Positions 23,401 through 35,400 of a stretch of DNA of 64,000 bases are shown piece by piece. Numbering within the stretch: position 1 is the first letter of the stretch; the number at the start of each line of letters is the position of its first letter. Below the pieces are notes generated by a model. That model ran no database searches. It saw nothing but the letters and a program-made list of their open reading frames with translations, and was not told the DNA's origin. The translations under genes were made by a program, and so were the position numbers. This stretch comes from Maniola hyperantus (lineage: Eukaryota; Arthropoda; Insecta; Lepidoptera; Nymphalidae): positions 13,415,926 through 13,479,925 of the forward strand of contig NC_048545.1 in the NCBI RefSeq assembly GCF_902806685.2, written 5' to 3'.

Positions 23401-26400
23401 ATTCTACAGGAGTCCTAATGTGCGAGTGGTCCCTAATCCTCCAAAATGACGAACGAGCGGACTACTCAGAGTGGTGGGTGCAGAACAACATGCTAGTTCA
23501 CCTGCTGCCTGCGTTTGGCTCGCATTTAGAGGTCACTATGTACAACCTCCTGACGGGGAGCAACAGAGGTGCTACATCCAAGTTACCTGCCCTATGGAGT
23601 AATGATGGGTGAGCTATACCTATCTTAGCTTTTGAATAAATCTAAATATATAAAAGGAAAAGGTGACTGACTGACTGACTGATTGATCTATCAACGCACA
23701 GCTTAAACTACTGGACGGGTCGGGCTGAAATTTGGCATGCAGAACGTAGGCATCCGCTACGAATGAATTTTTAAAAATTCAACCTCTAAGGGAGTGAAAT
23801 TTAGAAGACTTAACATTAGTAAGTTTCAAATACATATAGACGCGGGCGTAAACTAGTGCTTATACTCGCGATTTTGTCCGCGTGGACTACAGAAATTTTA
23901 AACTCCTAATTCACCCCTAGAATCATGAAATTTGGCAGGTAGTAAGGATAGGTCTTATACCACAAGTAAAGGAATACATCCGAGAACCGTGTATTTGTGG
24001 TTACATGACAAAAAAAATTAAAATGTGTTCATGGACAAATAATTAGTTTTTTCAATTTTAAAAATAAGATAACTATCCCGAGTGGGGTATCATATAAAAG
24101 GGTTTTACCTGTACATTCTAAAACAGATTTTTATTTATTTATATGCATAATTGCAAAATGTTGAAAAAATTTCCTAAGTATGGAACCCTCGGTGCGCGAG
24201 TCTAATCCGCACTTGGCCAGTTTATTATCAATGCTATATCTTTTTATTTTCTTTCAGATGTATCCTAACAGCTCCATACTACACTTGCGTATCAGGAGAC
24301 ATGGGAAGCCAAATCCTCCTATCACTAGATGTCACTTCCAACGCAATACAAATCATAAGCAAACCATTGTCCAACTATATCAACCTCCAACAGTCTATAG
24401 GCGGTAATCTGAGGCCTTTAGACAACAGTGTAGTGCCAGGTTTCATAGTTGACGATAAGAAGGTTCTATTGATAAAGGATAATAGTTTTGAAGTGGTTGG
24501 TAAGGAGTTGGAGGATGAGATAGCCAGTGCTACTGTAGTTGATGGTGCGAATGGACCGGTTTTGATGCAGACTTGGACGGATGATGTAAAGGTAAATTCA
24601 ACAGTTTGAACTTAATTTTATGTAAACTGTTAGTTGCTCTGTTTCATTTTCAAATATATTTTTTACATTTATACTAATATTTTTACTAATAATATTACTA
24701 AGAGGAAATTTGTTTGTTTTTAATCAATAAAATCTAAAGCTACTGAACTGATTTAAATAATTCTTTCACTATTAAAATGCTACTTTATTCAGAAATACCT
24801 ACTCGAGGCTATAACCGTATAACGTATTTACCGCGAACGAAATCGTGGGCAAAAACTACTTAAAGGCAAATGACAATAGGGCCGATTCTCTAGTACACAA
24901 TCTCTAAACTAAACTAAATTAACAGGTCTAAATCTAGTGCTTTCCTTTTCCGCAAGCAACATTATGAAAGGGATAGCAATAGATTTAGACGTGATATTTT
25001 AGTTTAGTTTAGAGATTGTGTACAAAGGAATTAGCCACATTGTTTGATTGGAGTTAAGTTTTAGTTTTTTAAAATATTTTTATTTTTATGGATTTATATC
25101 TGACATTAAAAATTGTTATTATTTTTGTAGGGCTTCCAGCTATCAGCGTACAGTATATCGACCAACAGCGAAGTAGCAGAGATCCATTGCTCGGACTCCA
25201 CACTGAGTATTCCAGAGGCGGAGATTTTGGCGGCCATGTGTACGCGCCACGCTAGAGAGCAGCATGCGTGCAGGATACTGGTCAACGGGGCTGACGATGC
25301 GGTTCATCTGATGCAGCAAGGAGGTAAGTTCAGCTAACAGTGTAGTAACAGAGAACGAAGATATCAACTAACAAACATGCGAGGCCGTTACTTGTTGCAA
25401 ATATGAATCTGGATTCGTAAAAGCTCCTCATTAATTGGTGCGGATATCCAAATTAACGTGGATGTTCCGCATTTGCGGATGCGGATGCGAATATCCGTGA
25501 CACGCCTGCTCTAGACCGTGGAGTACAAATCAGTACAACTTACTATAAAAAAACTACTGCACCAGTATAACAGTTTTCTCAACTGACTTTGGCCATGGCT
25601 GACAATTCCGACGGATACTAGCCACAGATAGGAAATGTTGATTTAAAGTAATTATTTATGTGATGTAAGCTGTGATAAGCCTAGTGGTTAGGACGTCCGC
25701 CTTCTAATCGGAGGTCGGGGGTTCGATCCCGGGCACGCACCTCTAACTTTTTGGAGTTATGTGCGTTTTAATTAATTAAATATCACTTGCTTTAACGGTG
25801 AAGGCAAACTTCGTAAGGAAACCTGCATGCCTGAGAGTTCTACATAATGTTCTCAAAGGTGTGTGAAGTCTACCAATCCGCACATGGCCAGCGTGGTAGA
25901 CTATGGCCAAAACCCTTCTCACTCTGAGAGGAGACCTGTGCTCTGTAGTGAGCCGGTGATGGTTGATCATGATCATGATGGTTTATGTGATCAGGTCGCT
26001 TGCTGTGGTCGCGCGAAGAGGCGCTCGCGAACGTGGTCGCGGCGGAGTTCGTAGACCTGCCCGTCTCTGACACCGACGCCGCCATAGAGTCCGAGTTCGA
26101 TCAGAAAGAGGGTACGTACATACTCATTCACAAAAGCATAGCCTATGGGGCAATATGTGGTTATTCAAGGGGCGGACCAACAAATTCCTGTGTTTTTTTA
26201 ATAATTTTTATAGTGTTTTACCCTACACTTCGTCTCATACAATGAAAAGAAAAGTCGTAACTCACTGACTAACCAACGCCCAGCTCAAACCCTTGGACGT
26301 TGAAATTTTGCACGAAGGGGTCCCAATACAAGGAATAAGGTTGGATTTTTCGAAATTGGGAGTTAAGTCGCGGGTGGTCGCCAATCTATACTAATAATAC

Positions 26401-29400
26401 AAATAGGTAAAGATTGTAAGTTTGTTTGTAGGAAGTAATCTCTGGAATTACTGAATCGATTTTGAAATTTTTTCGTCCAGTAGCAAGCTCCATTTTTCCT
26501 AAGTAACATAGGCTATATTTTATTTTCGAAAAAATTCGAGATCCTTGCGAAAATCGTCATAAGCTATCCGTGCGAAGCCGGGGCAGGTCGCTACTATTGT
26601 ATAAAAACTGATAAGATATTGTCTTGTTTTAGCTGCCAAGGTGTATAGTAAGTACAGTAGATATTGTTAGCAGTGTGTTTCCAGTGCGAACCTACGAGAC
26701 GGTTCCCTTTTAGCAAAAGCCTAAAACCTATGTGATAATACATATATTTTCTATACTTAGATTTCTTAGATAGATTTCACGCTTTATATTTTTATCCTTG
26801 TATAGAATTAACTATTTGTGATAATTTTTGTGTTCTAATTTTATAGTTACAATTTTGGGGAAATTCGCCCAATTTTCGTCGTAAAATACATTTTCAATCC
26901 TTATTAATATCATAAATGCGAAAGTGTGTCTCTCTATTACATTTTCGCGACTTAATCGCTAAATGTTGCTGCTGTAGAGCGTTGTTTCTGTCACTCGTAC
27001 TATATGACGTGCTCTAAAAATGCTCAAAAAATCCGCTATCTCCTTCTAAAGGTCGATGTACATTATTTTGACATGCCTGAAGATTCTATCCCTTAGCATC
27101 ATGTTAAAATTGTTTGTACCTAAACTTACCTTACCTAGACGTGGACACTGACAGTTGGCCTTGTCCACAAGTTCAAAGTCGCTCAGCGTGCTATGGAGCG
27201 AGCTATGTTGGGTGTCTCTCTGAGGGACAAAATCCGCAACGAGGAAATCCGTCCGAGAACCAAAGTGACTGACATAGCTCAACGAATTAGCCAGCTGAAG
27301 TGGCAGCGGGCAAAGCCACGCCAGCTGCAGAACCGATGGCCGCTGGGGCAGACGTTCTGGAGTGGAGACCGCGTATCGTCAAGCGCAGTGTGGGACGATC
27401 TCCAACCCACTGGACTGACGATCTTAAGAAGGTAGCGGGAAGTGGGTGGGAGAGGAAGGCAGAGGATCGTGTGGTGGCGCACTCTAGGGAAGGCCTATGT
27501 CCAGCACAGTGGACGCAAACAGGCTGATAGATTGATTGATTGAAACTTACCCAGGTTCAGTGTGGTCGGCCTTCTCGCGCCGGCTTCACAGCCAGTTCAC
27601 GCAGCTGCAGAATGTTATCAAAAATCTCCAGGGACAAGGCGCGCCCGATGAATCCACCAACCCACTAGTCCGGGACTACTTTAACCTGCACAAGATCATC
27701 GTTCTTATCACTGACGCTGGGAAGGTAAGCGAGCCATCAGCCAATCAAAAGCAAGACTTTGACTTTTTTTAATGAATGAGATAATCATAAGGAGTTCAAA
27801 GTGCGCTTTTCCGCCCGTAGTTTTTGTGTATCGCATAATGGTTGTGACGTCACATGACACTACACAACACAACAAACACGTCACAATCACAAATTCAAAA
27901 AGCGTAAAAACTTCTAACAGTTAACTGCTATAAAATGTATATACAGGGTGTAACCAAAACGAAGACATGATAGTACTGATGATATGATCTTCTTCGCTTC
28001 TTCTTCGCTCTGGGCTGGTTTCCGCACTTAAACGTTTCCGTCTGTTGTGCGTGATGATATGATATCACAAAATATGATATTTAAAAAATCCTATATTTTG
28101 GTAAACGTTTGGTAAATTGACTGACGCTAGAGGTCAACGAATGTTGCGTAAGTAGGCCACTCGGAGTAGTCAATGCCGCGTCGTAGGCGGGACATTGACC
28201 CGAGTTTTGCTCGCTACTCATTGCGGGTTTGAAAAACTACAAAATGCCTCATTTTGTAGTTTTTCAAACCCGCAAACGGCTAGTGGTATTGGATTGTGTT
28301 TAGGTAGTATAACAATAACGCTAAGTTTTTGCTAGCGTTCTGGTTACATCTTGTATGTAGCATGTATGTAAAGGTTCAACCTCAGTCTTATTGTGCAAGC
28401 AATATATTTTTATTTTATTTTTATTATTCATGTACCAAAAATTGTAGTTACAAAGTAATAATAAATTAAGTTACATCGGAAATGCTTATCTCTAAACAGA
28501 GATTTCTTCCAGCTTCCCATTCAAGGTTGTGAGTAAGGCGTATCAAGAAGTGGAATAGGTCTACGGTACTAGAATCTAATAAACTACATAAATATCTTAT
28601 AATAAATACCCAAATCAACTTATATACAATAATTATACTTATCATAAATAATTATATACATAATATATGAAAAATATAAATACATATAATATATAAAATA
28701 CTCTATATTAATGATAGGTAATACTGCTTCACTCTGTATTTGAATGAGTGTACTGAGTGGCAGTTCTCTCTGACATTTTCAGGAAGTGAGTTCCAAAGTT
28801 GGGTAGCTAGTACGGTGAAAGATTTGTTATAGAAGACTGTGTTACAACGGGGAGTGACGAGAGGATTTTTTGAGACACACGACCGCATAGGTCTAGTAGG
28901 AGGGCGGGATAGTTGAAATCGCTCTCGTAGATAACCAGGGGAAGAGGTATTAAGAACATTGTAGAGAACAGTCAGAATATGCAAATTGCGGCGAAAGCGT
29001 ATTGGGAGCCACTTTAACCGACGACGGTAATCGGAAATATGGTCGAATTTGCGCAGGCCGTATATAAACCGTATGCACAAATTTTGAAGTCGATCGAGTT
29101 TGTCAAGTAGCTCTTCGGTAGCATCCAAGTAGCAGACGTCCGCATAGTCGAGAATCGGAAGCAACAGAGAATGTGATAGCATAATTTTGGTACGCAGCGG
29201 AAGGAAGTTCTGCAGTCTCCTCAAGGAATGAATCGAATAATGCATACGTTTACTGATCTGATTTATATGTGCTGCCCAAGCGAGGTTGCCATCCATAGTC
29301 AATCCTAGGTTTTTCGCTGTGGATGTGTAAGCAACGGGTGTGCCATCATAAGAAACCAAAGGCAGATCACTGAAGGCAATACGATTTCTTAGCGGCCTGC

Positions 29401-32400
29401 TTCCAATGACCATAACCTGTGATTTATTAGGGTTAACTAATAAACCAAAAGAGTCCGCCCAATTTTTAATAGCAACTAGGTCTGTGTTCATTGCTGTTAT
29501 CTCTGCATCCAAGTCTGACAGTGTTGCATGCCTATAGAGCTGCAGATCGTCTGCATATAGGTGGTAGTTAGAACTAATAATTTTGGTGATTTCATTGATG
29601 AAAATTGAAAAAAGAAGAGGGGATAGTACACCGCCTTGAGGTACACCAGCAGAGAGGTAAGCCCAGTCAGAGTTAGCCTCTTCAGTGCGCACCCTCTGTA
29701 GGCGACCGTGAAGATAAGAGTGAAACCAGTCAATCGCAGGGGAGGATATGTTAAGAGATCGAAGGATACCAAGCAGGATATCAAAGTCAACTGAATTAAA
29801 GGCGTTACTAAAATCCAACAAGGCGATAATAGTTACTTTTTTGTTATCCATTGCGTAACGAATATCATCAGTGACTTTGATTAACGCTGTAATGGTGCTG
29901 TGAGAGGGCCGAAAACCTGATTGAAAGGGACTCATAAGATTGTTCTATAGTTATAAGATTATTTAGTTATTTAGTTATAAGATGATTAGTCATAAGATTG
30001 TTATATAGTTCATTTTTCATTACAAAATCAATTAATTACTCGTAGATATTCGGCATGGACAATCTTTCCGGAGAAATTCTGTGGAGCAGATACGAGCCAG
30101 GCCTTGACACGGAGTCTGTTGTGGTGTACACGAGAAGATCTGCCAGACATCCGCCATACGATGCGTATCTTACTATTGTCGGCAAATACGAGGTAAGATT
30201 GTTTTATTGAAGTATAAACATACTGTTACATATATTTATGGCGATTGGATTGCCTAATGAAATCAGATCAAGGCTACCCCTTTATTATCTACTAGCTGAC
30301 GCGTGACTTCGTACGCGTGGGATTAGGTTTTTTAAAAAGTCCGTGGAAACTCTTTAATTTTCCAGGATAAATAGTATGTCATTCTCCAGGTCTTTATCTA
30401 TACCCATGCAAAAAAATAACCTCAACCGTTGCACGGTTGCGACGTGATTGAAGGACAAACCAACAAACAAGCACTTTGACATTTGTAATAGGGGTAGTGA
30501 TACTAATATTATAAAGAGGTGAAGTTTGTAAGTTTTTGTGTAGGGGCTAATCTCTGGAACTACTGAACCGATTCCGAAAATGATTGTTTTTTTTTGATTT
30601 TGATTTGATATTTTCAAAAAAATAAAGATCCCTATGAAAATAGTAATAAGGGCGCTAGTTCTTTATAAAATGTAACTTTTTATTACAGGAAACGGGCAAC
30701 GGTTACGTCATAAGCCTCAACCCAATAACTGGCAACTTGGTTGGGGAGCAACGGATGATACTTGACGTTCGCATCCTGCAGTGTTCCCTGCTGCATCAGG
30801 CCGACTCGGAGAAACTTCACGCCTTAGTGCTATTGGACGAAGACGAGACCGTGCAAGTGAGTATTATATTATGTGTATGTTCTTTTAAAACAGGCGCGGA
30901 AAATCCCAGCCAAAACATTAGCTGATTACAGCTAAAGTCAAACCATTTATTCAGATTAGGTATTATTGTATAAATGTACTGATGGTAAATTGCTAAATTT
31001 AAAAAAAAACACAGGCAATGATATCTTGTGGCAGTCTCCACATATCGACACTATTCTACTATCGATATTTCTTGCACTCCTACGAAAACGATCATACAAC
31101 AATCATGCGTTGCGATCTAGCGTCTTAGTAACTTAGTTATGAACAGACTAGATGGCGCTATAAGTATCTTCATCAATAAATCTGAACCGCGCTAACGAAG
31201 TTTTAACCTATTTTAAGACTATATTATCATACAGCATCAAGCTGAGACAGTGCAGCGCCCCGTTCAGCCAAATTAAATAGCAAGTTTTTTTTTTATTTTT
31301 TTTAAATAACAAGTTAGATTTACTGTAGCAAATCTGACAAGACAATAAAGTTAATGTGTACAATTTGCAGGTATTTCCGATCTCGGCAACTTCTCTGGTG
31401 GAGAACCTGTACTTGTATGTTGCCGACAAACAAACAGGGAAGGTGCAAGGCTACGCGCTCAAATATAACGGAGTCGTAAGTTTCAAAATTATCAATACCT
31501 AGAATAGAGTCTTGGACTGTAGTAACGTGACGTGATTTTTAGGGTGCCGTACCTCAAAAGGAAAAACGGAACCCTTATAGGATCACTTTGTTGTCTGTCT
31601 GCCTGTCTGTCTGTCTGTTTGTCTGTCTGTCTTTCAAGAAACCTACAGGGTATTCCCGTTGACCTAGAATCATGAAATTTGGCAGGTAGGTGAGGCTTTA
31701 GGGGAAAAATCTGAAAACTGTGAATTTAGAGTTAGATCACACAAAAAAAATTAAATTGTGGTCATGAACAGCTAATAATTAGTATTTTCAATATACGAAG
31801 TAAGATAACTATATCAAATGGGTATTATGTGTGGTTAGTATGGTATCATATGAAAGGGCTTTACCTGAGCATTCTAAAACGGATTTTTATTTATTTTTAT
31901 GCATCATAGTTTTTGAATTATCGTGCAAAATGTCAAAAAAATACGACTGTAGTACGGAACCGAGCCTGACTCGCACTTGGCCGGTTTTTTTTGTATAGCG
32001 GTAGTTTATGGGGCTAGAATTCATTATTAAAGAGAATTATTTTATAAAAATCATGGGATCATCACGCTAGGGATAGAGTCGAACCATTTCCTTTTTACCA
32101 TTTTGGTACAGTACCTGGCAGAAAATATTGTACACCAACCTTTAGAATGACATTTCAGCTTTGTAGAGCATTGTCTCCGTCGTTGAGACCGACAAAACGT
32201 CGTATAGGTATGAGTGACAGAGACTACGCTCTCCAAAGCTGAAATCATATTCTAAAGGTCAATGTACGATGCCGTTTGCTGTACAGAATTTTACTAAAGC
32301 TATCTTTATTGTTCCAGTCAGTAGAAGCCCAGCGTACGTGGTCTGTCCAACTGGGCGGGTCGGGCCCGGCACAGATAGTGGCCACAGCTACCAGGTCCCG

Positions 32401-35400
32401 GTTAGAGCGGGTTCGTTCCCCGGGCAGGGCACTGGCGGACCGCAGTGTACTATACAAGTATTCTAACCCGAATCTAGTGCTGTTTGTGGTGGAGAAACCT
32501 GACCCTTCGCATAAAGGTATGCATATTACTATCACTATTGGGTATTTGACTACATAAAAAATAAATTATTTCTCAGTGATTATTAAATAGAGGGTCTTCC
32601 AAAACACGTAAAATCCACGTCCTTTGTTGGTTTTAAGTGTAATAACCATTTTAAATTATCGATTAAACTAAAATAGCACGTCAAATGCTGCCGTGCATGG
32701 TATGAAATACCGGTGTGACGTCACACACCGGTATTTCATAGAATCTCCCATACTAAGCGCGCGTTTTGACGTTTGATAAAAAGTTACTGATTTGACTAGT
32801 TGTCAAATACCGTATTGGCGAAATTGTTTCACAAGCAATTACCTTGGCCAAATAATTCAATGAAGTAGAAACAAATTCGATGAGGAAGCCAACAGAAGAA
32901 TTCGGCAAGTTTGGTCAGCTTTTGGGAAATTGAGTCAAGTCTTCTCATCGTCAATTCCTCAGTGCCTGAAGACGAAGGTCCGAAAGAAAGACGAAATATA
33001 AACTCTAGTATAGAGTTTGATATAGATAACTCTTTGATTTTCCGGGATAAAAGTAGCCTATGTGTTAATCCAGGGTATACTAATTAATCTATCTCCATTC
33101 CAAATTTCATCCAAATCCGTTCAGCCGTTTTTGCGTGATTGAGTAACAAACATCCAAACATCCACACTTTCACATTTATAATATTAGTAGAATTTTAGCG
33201 TTTAAACTACCGTGAGTGATACCGTGAGGGATGGGTTCGAAACTAGTCGGGCTAACGTCGACTACACACGTGAGTAAGCCGGGACAGATAGTATTTATAA
33301 TTAGTAGAATTGTAGTTTGATGTAGCTCATATTTCATTCCACAGAGGTAGTAACAGCAGTGGCGTTGGACGCTGTATCTGGTGCTCTAATAGGGGCGTCT
33401 TCGCACAGGAGGGCGCGTGCTTTGCCGTTAGCCGTACACGCTGACAACTGCTTCGCGTACCTTTACAGGAGCGAGAAACATCGCCGTCTGGAGATCGGTA
33501 AGGGAGTTAAACTCATTTTAACGAGAGCTACTAATTTAGACACTAGTTGAACTTTATAATCGTAAATACTAGTCACCTCTACTAGCACCGTCAATCTTCC
33601 CGGGGGACTTTTTTCTAAATTTTGGCAACAGATAATGGTGTCAACTTTTTAAAATTTTGGCAACAATTTCTTTTGTTGTGATTACAAGGAAATGTGTCTT
33701 TCTCCTTGAGTCCCTGAAGATGGTTTCTCCTTGAATATGTCTATAAATTAGTCTCTAAAACGTAGTCGAACTAAGAGAAGTGACTCATAACACGCTCCTT
33801 ATAAATCTTGTAATCCGTGTAAGTTTGAAACACTACATATATTTTTAGGGAAATCTGGTAAACCACAGATACAAGTATTAGTTTTTGGAACATGTATACA
33901 AAATTTCAGCAACAATGGAGTTATACGAAGGCAAAGAGCGTTGGTTGGAGCCGGGCGTCGCCTTCAGCTCGTTTGCTTCAGACCGAGCGCCGGCCGTGGA
34001 GCGACAAGCTTACATCTTACCTGCTTCTCCCACCGCTGCCACCTTCACCATCACTGAGCGATCGCTGACGGACCGACACGTGTTGTGTGAGTATATTGTG
34101 CAGCACAGACACAGCCGGGAGTCCTGTCCAGCTGCTTACCTCGGCAGCTTCCACGCAACAAACTAGATGGCGCTGCATGTAATTCAATCACACTAGTGAA
34201 GTTTTTATTGATGAGATATATCTTGGAGACTGTGCATCCCAAAGCTTAATTTTTTTGACTCTCAGCATACACTCCCTGCCGTATTATTAATGCATTCCAA
34301 TGTCACTTAAAGTTTTTCTAGATTACAATAATTTACATTACGCTCCGCAAAAATCAGACTTAAAAACATAAAGCAATTTTAAACAACTTAAAAAAAAAGA
34401 TATTCTCTATGGTTTTTGTACTGTAAAAAATATTAAAATCCAACAAAGATTTACAAAGTTACAGGCATTTAATTTTGGAGTGGGAGGGTCTCTATCCCTT
34501 TCTCGCAGAACGAAAATTTGTATGAAACTGCACGAAGCTACTATAGCATTAGTCAAAATGACGTCATAATTCTATATCGCTATCTCTGTCTAATCAGAAA
34601 TATTTAAATGCTTTTTTGTTATTTGATCGATTTAATTAATTTTTTTTACGTCATTATTTTTATCCTAGTTCATAATCCGTACCCTTATATAAATGCGAAA
34701 GTGTGTTTGTTTGTTGGTTTGTCCTTCAATCACGTCGCAACGGTGCAACGGATTGACGTGATTTGACTTTGCATGGGTATAGATAAAGACCTGTAGAGTG
34801 ACATAGGCTACTTTTTATCCCGGAAAATCAAAGAGTTCCCATGGGATTTTTGAAAATCTAGTTCCACGCGTACGAAGTCGCGGGCATCAGCTAGTAAAGA
34901 GTTCAGTTTAGAGCCTCAATAGCTCAACCGGTATAGGAGTGGACTGAAAACCGAAAGGTCGACGGTTCAAACCCCGCCCGTTGCACTATTGTCGTACCTA
35001 CTCCTAGCACAAGCCTGACGCTTAATTGGAGAGGAAAGGGGAATATTAGTCATTTTAATATGGCTAATATTCTTTAAAAAAAAAAAAAAAAAAAGTAATA
35101 AAAAAATTGGAGTCAAATACCCAATTAGTCCGGTTAATCGAGTTTCCACTGTATCTACAATGCAAATAACTTTGTATTGTTTTCAGTGGCGCTCACAACT
35201 GGCGCAGTCGTCGAGATGCCCTGGGCGTTCTTAGAAGCGCGGCGCGGCCTGAGCGGTGGCGACGAGGCCTTACTGCCCTACACCCCGGAGCTGCCCTTGC
35301 CGGGCGAGGCGACCCTCAACTACAACCGTACTGTGGAGCGAGTGCGTGGCGTTCTCACTGCGCCCGCGGGCCTCGAGTCCACCAGTCTTGTACTAGTCAC

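Noticed and set aside
25678..25745. Functional tRNA gene at the first-family SINE head
   Set aside because: It is the promoter head of a SINE repeated at 7950 and 12462 and cannot form a full cloverleaf.
34911..34984. Functional tRNA gene (tRNA-Phe-like loop)
   Set aside because: A and B boxes are present, but there is no closing acceptor stem and the sequence continues into a SINE body with poly(A); the same head recurs at 8905 and 52055.
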